DNA from: Kiritimatiellales bacterium
Lineage (GTDB): Bacteria; Verrucomicrobiota; Kiritimatiellia; Kiritimatiellales; Pontiellaceae
DNA: 5,437 nucleotides
Assembly: GCA_015486775.1 (NCBI GenBank)
Contig: WFRA01000058.1
Coordinates: forward strand, 1-5,437
Direction of reading: 5' to 3'
Part shown: positions 1-4,960 of the stretch, one piece after another
Layout of the letters: every line of letters starts with the position of its first letter
Position numbering within the stretch: position 1 is the stretch's first letter
Position numbers and translations under genes: made by a program
The notes under the pieces: generated by a model
What the model saw: only the letters and a program-made list of their open reading frames with translations
Told to the model about the DNA's origin: nothing
Database searches by the model: none

Positions 1-188
1 CGATTGGTTTTACGGGGCTATTGAGCTATGCGAGTGCCATTCTTTCGGAGTGGGGAATGGGAGCAATTGTGGATAAGTATGGTTGGGATGCAGGAATTTT
101 GACCTTGGTTATTTCTTCTTTGATTACCGTGCTCCTCTTTATTTTGGTCTGGAATAGTAATCCGCATAAACGAAATGTTGAAGCGTAG
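1..188 (+). CDS. MFS permease, organophosphate:phosphate antiporter (GlpT/UhpC-like), C-terminal fragment
   Basis: The 5' part lies outside the window. The first complete codon is at position 3 and the TAG stop is at 186-188, which leaves 61 residues. The fragment opens with IGFTGLLSYASA, then shows a loop with the pattern GxxVDKYGWDAG (about residues 20-31), a hydrophobic helix (about 31-50) and a short polar, basic tail (NPHKRNVEA). From family knowledge, GFTGLFGY...VD.FGWDGG followed by a last helix is typical of the C-terminal end of OPA-family transporters such as GlpT, UhpT and UhpC, so these should be helices 11 and 12 of an inner-membrane permease. The substrate cannot be told from this piece; a sugar phosphate or glycerol-3-phosphate in exchange for phosphate is the family default, and a UhpC-type sensor is possible. 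By my count 35 of 61 codons end in A or T, whereas the next gene is dominated by G/C endings. This suggests a different origin from the downstream genes. Confidence 0.8.
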   Translation, partial: IGFTGLLSYASAILSEWGMGAIVDKYGWDAGILTLVISSLITVLLFILVWNSNPHKRNVEA

Positions 189-206
189 GCGAAAAGGAGG
201 CCGAAG

Positions 207-230
207 TGACCCCAGTTTAGTGGACACCCG
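207..230. mobile_element. Possible insertion-sequence end (IS3-type), remnant
   Basis: The sequence begins TGACCCCAGTTTAGTGGACA, 19 bases after the permease stop. Read from the other strand it is a GTGTCCACT...GGGGTCA string, which resembles the terminal inverted repeats of many IS3-family elements as I remember them. There is no transposase ORF and no second copy of the end in the window, so at most this is a solo end or remnant. The rest of 189-402 is noncoding. It holds an 8-bp inverted repeat (TTTTGCCG at 263-270, CGGCAAAA at 325-332) and no convincing promoter pair. A TAAAAT at 249-254 resembles a -10 box, but the only -35-like TGGACA (221-226) lies 22 bases away, which is too far. The call rests on resemblance only. 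Confidence 0.3.
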
Positions 231-394
231 TCCGGGCGTTTCCGCCGCTAAAATCTCTTTCCTTTTGCCGTTGCCGTAGAGCAGCGCGGAAAATGGTTGA
301 AAGCCTCAAAATCTGAACCGGAGGCGGCAAAACCGGGAATCGGGTCTAGCCAGCCCTCTCCGCATTTGCTCTACTTCCGGCCTCTACACAGGTC

Positions 395-398
395 AGGA
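395..398 (+). promoter_or_regulatory. Short Shine-Dalgarno of the hemA fusion gene
   Basis: AGGA lies four bases before the ATG at 403. This is a weak site with tight spacing. It supports the 403 start, because the protein that follows reaches its conserved Rossmann motif after about 20 residues, as expected for the family. Confidence 0.5.
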
Positions 399-402
399 AA
401 CC

Positions 403-1899
403 ATGACGGACAAAGAAAATATCTCCGAAGGCGTCCCCATCAATATTTTTCTGGACGATCGCCGCTGTCTGGTGGCGGGGGGCGGGAAAACCGCGTTGCA
501 AAAGATTCGGCTCCTGCTCGAAGCCGGTGCCGAAGTGGCGGTGGTCTGCCCCGAGGCCTGCCCGGAAGTGGACAAGCTGGCGGCACAGAACACTATCGCC
601 CGCACCGCCCGACCCTTCGAACCCGCCGACGTGGAGGGGGCAGCTCTCGTCTATGCCGCCACCAACAACCGCGCGGTCAACCGCCAGATCCTTGGATGCT
701 GCCGCGAAAAAAAGATCCTCTGCTGCTGCGTCGACGGAAACTGGAGCAAGGGCGACTTCGCCACCCCCGCCATCACCCGCCTCGGTCAGCTTACGGTTTC
801 CGTCTCCTCGGGCGGCACCGACTGCCGCCGCGCGAAAATGGTCAAGGACAGCCTGGCGCGGCACCTGCGCATGATGGAGTCCGCGCATCTGGTCGTGGTG
901 GGAACCGACCACAACCACCTAACCATCGAAGAGCGCGAGCCCTTCCACCTCACCGGCCACCGCTTCGAGCAGGCCGGGTTCATGATCATGCAGCTCTGGG
1001 GCATCCACGAATTCATGATCCTCAACACCTGCAACCGCGTCGAGGTGGTAGCCATCGTCTCCGGCGAAACCTCCCGCAACGGCATCCTGCGCCACATCCT
1101 CGGCTTCACCCGGCTCAAAGAAGATAAGTTTTACATCAAAACCGGCACCGAAGCCTTCGAACATCTCTGCCTCGTCACCGCAGGGATGCTGTCGCAAACC
1201 CCCGGCGAAAACCACATCACCGCCCAGATCAAAGAGGCGCTCGAAACCGCCAAACAGCGCGGCTGGGCCAACGGCATGGTCCAGGAGTGGGTCTCCTCTG
1301 CACTGCACGTCTCCAAGGCCATCAAGAACCAGGTCACCCCGGATCTGCGCAAATACGAGATCGAAGACCTAGCGCTGGGGTACCTCGAAGCCCACGGAAA
1401 AACCCTCGGCACCTCCACCGTCATGGTGCTCGGCGCGGGTACTATCGGCAAAGGCCTCGTGGAGGACTGCCTTCCAAAGGCTGGGAAAATTATCTGGTGT
1501 TACCACGTCAACGAGCCCGAACATTCCGACGATTGGAACGGCAAGGTCGAACTCTGTACCTTCAACGCCATGCGCGAACGCCTCGCCGAGGCCGACATCG
1601 TCATCAGCGCCACCGAGTCCCCCGGCCACCTGCTCCATCTGGCTCACGCCCCCTTCTTCAATCAGGAACGCCCCGTCACCCTGCTCGACCTCGGCATGCC
1701 GCGCAACATCGACCCGGCACTCGACAACCTTTCGCCCGACCTTTCCATCGTCGACCTCGACGGCCTCAAATACTGGTACCGCCGCGAGCTCGTCGCCATG
1801 GACGACCTGCTCGCCCGGTGCCGCGCCCTCGTGGCCGAGCACCGCAACCTCTATGAAAAAATCACCAGCAGTTTTCAAGGCGGGAACGCGCCCGAGTAG
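403..1899 (+). CDS. hemA: Fused precorrin-2 dehydrogenase (Met8/CysG-N) - glutamyl-tRNA reductase (HemA)
   Basis: This 498-residue protein joins two tetrapyrrole enzymes. Residues about 10-150 are a Met8/CysG-type precorrin-2 dehydrogenase (NAD-dependent conversion to sirohydrochlorin; some members also chelate iron). They show the NAD-binding VAGGGKTALQKIRLLLEAGA (24-43), Asp111 in CVDGN at the place of the CysG catalytic Asp, and SSGGT (135-139). Residues about 161-490 are glutamyl-tRNA reductase, the NADPH-dependent first step of the C5 route, which makes glutamate-1-semialdehyde from Glu-tRNA. They show VVVGTDHNHLTIEERE (164-179), the nucleophile Cys210 in NTCNRVE, His254, GENHITAQIK (268-277, from the usual GE.QI.GQVK), the NADPH loop GAGTIG (344-349) and DLGMPRNIDP (429-438). 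Free-standing GluTR is about 420 residues; this part is about 335. It ends early in the C-terminal dimerisation helices, and the CysG-type helical dimeriser is also missing between the domains. The gene is first in a cytosolic haem/siroheme operon and overlaps the hemC-hemD gene. Domain identity is clear; retained activity is inferred. Confidence 0.93.
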   Translation: MTDKENISEGVPINIFLDDRRCLVAGGGKTALQKIRLLLEAGAEVAVVCPEACPEVDKLAAQNTIARTARPFEPADVEGAALVYAATNNRAVNRQILGCCREKKILCCCVDGNWSKGDFATPAITRLGQLTVSVSSGGTDCRRAKMVKDSLARHLRMMESAHLVVVGTDHNHLTIEEREPFHLTGHRFEQAGFMIMQLWGIHEFMILNTCNRVEVVAIVSGETSRNGILRHILGFTRLKEDKFYIKTGTEAFEHLCLVTAGMLSQTPGENHITAQIKEALETAKQRGWANGMVQEWVSSALHVSKAIKNQVTPDLRKYEIEDLALGYLEAHGKTLGTSTVMVLGAGTIGKGLVEDCLPKAGKIIWCYHVNEPEHSDDWNGKVELCTFNAMRERLAEADIVISATESPGHLLHLAHAPFFNQERPVTLLDLGMPRNIDPALDNLSPDLSIVDLDGLKYWYRRELVAMDDLLARCRALVAEHRNLYEKITSSFQGGNAPE

Positions 1900-3211
1900 C
1901 CTGGCGCTTACCCAGACCCGTGCCGCGCTTGACCGTCTCGGAGGCCTGCTCGATGGCGTGGAGTTCGAGATGGTGCCCATCGCCTCCGTCGGCGACACCG
2001 ACCGCACCACCGACCTGCGCGAAAGCCCCGCCGACTTTTTTACCCGCGAGCTCGACGCCGCCCTGCTGCGCGGCGAGATCGACCTCGCCATCCACAGCGC
2101 AAAGGATCTGCCCGATCCAATGGATGGAAACATCGACGCCTTCTGGCTTCCCTGGCGCGAAGAGCCGCGCGACGTGCTAATCCTTTCCAAGGATCGGAAG
2201 ATTTCCGACCTGCCCGAAAACCCCGTCATCGGTGTCAGCTCCGAACGCCGCGCGGACTACTGCGCCCGCCGCTTCCCCTCCGGCCTCCAGAAAAACATAC
2301 GCGGCAACATCGAAGAGCGCATCGCGCAGGTGGACGACGGCACCTACGACATCGTCGTGATGGCCGCCGCCGCCCTCGTCCGCCTTGGCCTGACCGATCG
2401 CATCACCGAATGGATTTCCCTCGACGAGTTGGAAGTTCCCGAAGGCCAAGGCTACCTCGCCGTCACCCTCCGCAAAGGCAAACCCTCTCCCTTGCGCGGC
2501 CTCTTTCCAATGGTTGGAAAAAAAATCCTACTTACCTGCTCCGAAGCCTTGCAGGGCAAAGCGGCGGCGGCCGTGCGCGAAAAAGGGGGGCAACCCGTTC
2601 CCTATCCGCTCATCCGATTGGAATGCCGGCGCGGCATCCTTCCGCGTTACGGGGAATACGACTGGGTCGTCGTCACCTCCCCCTCCGCTATCCGATGCCT
2701 AGACAAAAGCGACGGGGACGTCGCTTCCACGAAATGGATGGCTTGCGGGCGCGGCACGGCCGACGAACTTTCAAGGATGGGTGTCGAGGCCGACGCCCAC
2801 CCCAAATCAAACTTTAGCGCCGAAGCACTCGTTGAACTGGCCAAAGAAATCCTCAAGCCCAGCGACAAGGTGCTGCGCCTGCGTTCCGACGTTGCAGGAC
2901 CGCGGCTCGCCGCCGCCCTGCGCGAAACCGGAGCCAAAGTTAAAGATGTGGTGCTCTACGAAAATGTGCGGATCGAACACGAGTCCCTGCCGGCATTCGA
3001 CGCGGTGTTTTTTGCCAGCAGCTCCGCCGCGGATGCCTTCGTCGACCAATGGGGCGTCCAATCCCTGAAAAACAGAACCGTTTGCGCCATCGGAGCGCCC
3101 ACCTTCCAAACCTTGGAAAAACGGGGGTTCCATTCCTGCGTGATTGCACACGAAGCCACCGTCGCCGCCGCCATCGGAACGCTGGCTAAAAAATTTTCCG
3201 CCGCCCAATAA
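1853..3211 (+). CDS. hemCD: Fused porphobilinogen deaminase (HemC, domain 3 missing) - uroporphyrinogen-III synthase (HemD)
   Basis: This 452-residue protein covers two consecutive steps. Residues about 8-207 match porphobilinogen deaminase domains 1-2, which polymerise four porphobilinogens to hydroxymethylbilane: GTRPSSLALTQ (11-21), FFTRELDAALLRGEIDLAIH then SAKDLP (62-87, with the catalytic Asp85), GVSSERR (127-133), IRGNIEERI (149-157) and VPEGQGYLAVTLR (195-207). After GQG a normal HemC has about 100 more residues, including a Gly-Gly-Cys loop whose Cys holds the dipyrromethane cofactor. Here the chain passes within about 15 residues into HemD, which cyclises hydroxymethylbilane to uroporphyrinogen III: GKKILLT (222-228), FDAVFFASSSAADAF (382-396), CAIGAPT (411-417) and the C-terminal EATVAAAIGTLAKKF. 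The only Cys in the HemC part is Cys137. The start lies inside the hemA fusion gene (47-nt overlap) and is forced by the GTRxSxLA motif, which is partly encoded in the overlap. No good Shine-Dalgarno is visible, so translational coupling is likely. HemC-HemD fusions are known in other bacteria (Leptospira, from memory). Confidence 0.92.
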   Translation: MKKSPAVFKAGTRPSSLALTQTRAALDRLGGLLDGVEFEMVPIASVGDTDRTTDLRESPADFFTRELDAALLRGEIDLAIHSAKDLPDPMDGNIDAFWLPWREEPRDVLILSKDRKISDLPENPVIGVSSERRADYCARRFPSGLQKNIRGNIEERIAQVDDGTYDIVVMAAAALVRLGLTDRITEWISLDELEVPEGQGYLAVTLRKGKPSPLRGLFPMVGKKILLTCSEALQGKAAAAVREKGGQPVPYPLIRLECRRGILPRYGEYDWVVVTSPSAIRCLDKSDGDVASTKWMACGRGTADELSRMGVEADAHPKSNFSAEALVELAKEILKPSDKVLRLRSDVAGPRLAAALRETGAKVKDVVLYENVRIEHESLPAFDAVFFASSSAADAFVDQWGVQSLKNRTVCAIGAPTFQTLEKRGFHSCVIAHEATVAAAIGTLAKKFSAAQ

Positions 3212-3240
3212 ACCTTGAACCTCCTCTTCCGGGGGAGTGC

Positions 3241-3273
3241 GAAGATTTCATGGGGACGCTTTTGGCCATCTTC
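3241..3273. repeat. Imperfect inverted repeat downstream of hemC-hemD
   Basis: GAAGAT (3241-3246) is complementary to ATCTTC (3268-3273), and two further G-C pairs are possible across a small bulge (CCATCTTC at 3266-3273). No T-run follows. The right arm shares bases 3271-3273 with the next hairpin, so the two cannot form fully at once. The function is unknown. Confidence 0.4.
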
Positions 3274-3308
3274 CGATTAGGATACCTGTCCGGTGCCCCT
3301 AATCGGAA
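3271..3308. repeat. Perfect 11-bp inverted repeat (hairpin) in the intergenic region
   Basis: TTCCGATTAGG (3271-3281) and CCTAATCGGAA (3298-3308) are perfect complements with a 16-nt loop that contains an extra ACC/GGT. On the + strand the hairpin is followed by an A-run (to 3312) instead of a T-run, and on the - strand the T-run precedes the hairpin, so it is not a standard terminator in either direction. It may be an mRNA 3'-end stabiliser for hemC-hemD, a protein-binding palindrome or part of a repeated element. Confidence 0.6.
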
Positions 3309-3340
3309 AAAACGATCAGTTTTATAGAAATCGTCGCAGA

Positions 3341-3369
3341 ATACCCCGGGGCTTGCCCCGTGGGAGTAT
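3341..3369. repeat. GC-rich REP-like palindrome
   Basis: The core CGGGG-CTTG-CCCCG (3347-3360) is flanked by ATACCC on the left and GGGAGTAT on the right, which extends the stem with small bulges. A compact GC palindrome of this kind between genes resembles repetitive extragenic palindromes. It lacks a following T-run, so the role of hemC-hemD terminator is doubtful. Only one copy is in the window, so repetitiveness is an inference. Confidence 0.5.
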
Positions 3370-3420
3370 CACTCATTGAAAATCCGCCCATATTTTGTGT
3401 GATTTGTTATACAAATACCC

Positions 3421-3449
3421 TTGACGAATGCAGGTGTTTCGGATAGAAA
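3421..3449 (+). promoter_or_regulatory. Candidate sigma-70 promoter of the PEP-CTERM gene
   Basis: TTGACG (3421-3426, five of six consensus bases) is followed after 17 bases by TAGAAA (3444-3449, four of six). Transcription would start near 3456, about 50 bases before the ATG at 3507. The position and spacing fit an own promoter for the downstream gene, separate from the hem operon. Confidence 0.5.
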
Positions 3450-3455
3450 ACCTGC
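3430..3455. promoter_or_regulatory. Inverted repeat over the -10 region (possible operator)
   Basis: GCAGGT (3430-3435) pairs with ACCTGC (3450-3455). Allowing G3436 as a bulge, TTTC (3437-3440) pairs with GAAA (3446-3449), giving about 10 pairs with a 5-nt loop. The palindrome covers the spacer and -10 box of the candidate promoter, a common position for a repressor operator. It would act as DNA, because most of it lies upstream of the expected transcript start. Confidence 0.4.
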
Positions 3456-3492
3456 TCGGGTGTCTGGGCAATGGTGCCTAGGCCGAAAAATC

Positions 3493-3500
3493 AAGGAGGA
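3493..3500 (+). promoter_or_regulatory. Strong Shine-Dalgarno deciding the PEP-CTERM start
   Basis: AAGGAGGA is centred in front of the ATG at 3507 with six bases between. It decides for 3507 over the in-frame ATG at 3471, which would add 12 polar and basic residues before an otherwise standard signal peptide and has no ribosome site of its own. Confidence 0.8.
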
Positions 3501-3506
3501 AGTACC

Positions 3507-4652
3507 ATGAGGAAAGTACGGTTATACATTGCCGGTGCCATAATGGTTGCCGCGGTGGCGCAGGGACAAGAGGCCATCACCAACTACCTGTATTCGACGG
3601 ATATCGGGAGCGATCTCGACATAAGCGATCCGAATACCCCCGGCTCGATGGATGCGGGGGCGATCTACACGCCCCGGGGTAATCCGGGTAGCCCGTTGCA
3701 GTGGAAGGACGACGATTCGCCGACTCCCCAGTGGCCGGGTTATCCGTTCGCGAATGCCCCGCAGCCTACTCCCAGCGAGATTGGCCAGCAGCAGGGCACG
3801 GATAAGTATGGCGACTACTTCGACTTGGATGCGGAGGATCAGTTGTTGGATGAAAACGTCTCTCCCGGGCAGTCCACTACAAAGGAAGCCTTGGAGCATG
3901 CGGGAATCTATTCGATCTACAATCCCGTTCGTCTTTCCTACGACGACGACGGGGCTCCGGGATGGGCCAAAAGTGGTGATGTGCCGGTTACTGCGCCTCC
4001 CGACGATGCCAACGAAATTCACGGGACACAGATTAGCTCGCCGCCACCTCCGCTGGGGCCGGGAACCTCGACGCCCCTTTTTGACGAGGATACCCTGCAG
4101 TTGGGTCCAAATCCCGGAGGTGTGGGGGACGACGACGATGTGGACGCACTCGACTGGCATCCGCTGGTGGAGGATCCACAGGGAGGATTTCAGGCTCGCT
4201 ACTTCTCGCCAGACCACGAGGCCAACCTTGGTCAGGATCCGGGCAGCATCTACCTGACCCTGCGCAATTCTGGGCAGAATGTTACGCTGGCATTCGACGA
4301 CGTGAACAACCTTGGAATTCCTGAAGACGCAGATGTGGATGCCTTTGAGTTCGTCGCCATCGATGACCAGTGGAATGAAGAATTGAACGGTTCGCTACAA
4401 CCGGGCGAATGGACTGCGGCCGCCATCTTTAGTGTGGACGAGGACGACCCGGACACGCCCATCGACGAGAGTGGGGGGCTGGATCCTAAGGTCATCTACC
4501 TAACGGATCTAGCGGGACACTATACGGTTGCAACCGGTCCCTACTCGAACGACATCGATGCGCTCACAGTCATTCCGGAACCGGGAGTCCTTGCGCTTAT
4601 CGGCCTGTTTGGCGGCGGGATGCTGTTTGTCCGCAGGTTCTTCCTTATGTAG
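3507..4652 (+). CDS. Secreted Asp-rich PEP-CTERM protein (exosortase substrate)
   Basis: The protein has 381 residues. It opens with a signal peptide: basic MRKVR, a hydrophobic core to about residue 18, and likely cleavage around AQG-QE (18-22). It ends in a PEP-CTERM sorting signal: IPEPG (356-360), a hydrophobic stretch (361-375) and basic VRRFFLM. From family knowledge such proteins are exported by Sec, cut by an exosortase and released to or held at the cell surface, often in organisms that make exopolysaccharide. The mature part is acidic, rich in Asp, Pro and Gly, with no enzyme motif I recognise. A short motif D-[VI]-D-A-[LF] occurs three times (211-215, 276-280, 349-353), and a PxxIYLT-like segment precedes two of them (245-251 and 327-332), so the chain seems built from diverged repeats; Asp clusters such as DDDDVDALD could bind calcium. 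It has its own promoter and ribosome site and is probably monocistronic. No exosortase gene is in the window. The PEP-CTERM assignment is firm; the biological role is unknown. Confidence 0.88.
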   Translation: MRKVRLYIAGAIMVAAVAQGQEAITNYLYSTDIGSDLDISDPNTPGSMDAGAIYTPRGNPGSPLQWKDDDSPTPQWPGYPFANAPQPTPSEIGQQQGTDKYGDYFDLDAEDQLLDENVSPGQSTTKEALEHAGIYSIYNPVRLSYDDDGAPGWAKSGDVPVTAPPDDANEIHGTQISSPPPPLGPGTSTPLFDEDTLQLGPNPGGVGDDDDVDALDWHPLVEDPQGGFQARYFSPDHEANLGQDPGSIYLTLRNSGQNVTLAFDDVNNLGIPEDADVDAFEFVAIDDQWNEELNGSLQPGEWTAAAIFSVDEDDPDTPIDESGGLDPKVIYLTDLAGHYTVATGPYSNDIDALTVIPEPGVLALIGLFGGGMLFVRRFFLM

Positions 4653-4670
4653 AACCCGATCCAATTCCAG

Positions 4671-4707
4671 CAGAAAGAACGCCCCGCTTGCCGGGGCGTT
4701 CTTTCTG
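4671..4707. terminator. Rho-independent terminator, probably bidirectional
   Basis: A perfect 16-bp stem pairs 4671-4686 with 4692-4707 around a 5-nt loop. The core is GC-rich (CGCCCCG/CGGGGCG), with an AAAGAA tract at the base of one arm and TTCTTT in the other, so each strand reads a GC stem followed by a T-rich tail. It lies 18 bases after the PEP-CTERM stop and one base beyond the stop of the small minus-strand ORF, as expected for a terminator shared by convergent genes. Confidence 0.88.
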
Positions 4708-4708
4708 T

Positions 4709-4945
4709 TCACCGCCTTTGCCGGACGAGCAAGTAGTTGACCCAGTAGCCGATAAAAAAGCTGCCGACCGGATCCGGATCATCCTGATCCAGCCACTCGA
4801 CGTGCATGTACTGCTCCGTCCGCTCCAATGCCTGACACAGGCTCTTTTCATCGCGGCACAACACCAGGGCCTTGCAAGCTTGTGTTCCGGCGGGCAATCC
4901 GTACCCTCTCAGTTTGCTGATGAAAATTGACCCAACACATCCCAA
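4709..4945 (-). CDS. Small uncharacterised protein, start uncertain, possibly 5'-truncated
   Basis: On the minus strand an open frame ends with TGA (4711-4709) directly against the shared terminator. The last 75 or so residues look like a real protein. A basic stretch with SKLRGYGLPAGTQACKALVL is followed by an acidic, amphipathic part (CRDEKSLCQALERTEQYM, HVEWLDQDDPDP) and an aromatic end (GSFFIGYWVNYLLVRQRR). I do not recognise the family. There is no ATG near the front. I chose TTG at 4945-4943 (78 codons) because the frame farther upstream runs antisense to the ABC transporter gene and looks like noise. No ribosome site is visible for TTG. The gene may be a 3' remnant whose front was lost, or may have a frameshift: an ATG at 4962-4960 opens a different frame that stops after 17 codons. 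The main support is the terminator position plus protein-like composition. Confidence 0.45.
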   Translation of the reverse strand: MGCVGSIFISKLRGYGLPAGTQACKALVLCRDEKSLCQALERTEQYMHVEWLDQDDPDPVGSFFIGYWVNYLLVRQRR

Positions 4946-4960
4946 CCGGCGGGCGGGCGC

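Noticed and set aside
297..1127. Long + strand open frame overlapping the start of the hemA fusion gene
   Set aside because: Its translation is dominated by Arg, Pro, His and Gly, as expected from a GC-rich gene read out of frame. The 403-1899 frame has clear family motifs over the same bases.
1369..2229. Long minus-strand open frame across the hemA/hemC junction
   Set aside because: It is antisense to two genes with firm domain assignments, its composition is low-complexity, and no motif is visible.
2470..2530. Frameshift or deletion artefact explaining the missing HemC domain 3
   Set aside because: The frame runs without interruption from HemC GQG into HemD GKKILLT, and no leftover domain-3 sequence is visible between them. 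A clean in-frame deletion during evolution remains possible.
3250..3273. GGGGACGC...GGCC as a c-di-GMP (GEMM) riboswitch piece
   Set aside because: Only a few bases match the GGGACGCAAAGCC core, the first half with the CACAGGGCAAACC element is absent, and the spacing to the next gene is wrong.
3271..3312. 11-bp hairpin as a rho-independent terminator of hemC-hemD
   Set aside because: It is followed by an A-run on the + strand, and on the - strand the T-run comes before the stem, so neither direction fits.
3455..3480. Sigma-54 (-24/-12) promoter before the PEP-CTERM gene
   Set aside because: No TGGCAC-N5-TTGC-like pair with proper spacing is present; TGGGCA and TGCC here form only a small hairpin.
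3471..3506. Upstream ATG at 3471 as the PEP-CTERM start
   Set aside because: The AAGGAGGA site lies between the two ATGs and is correctly spaced for 3507, and the signal peptide is normal from there.
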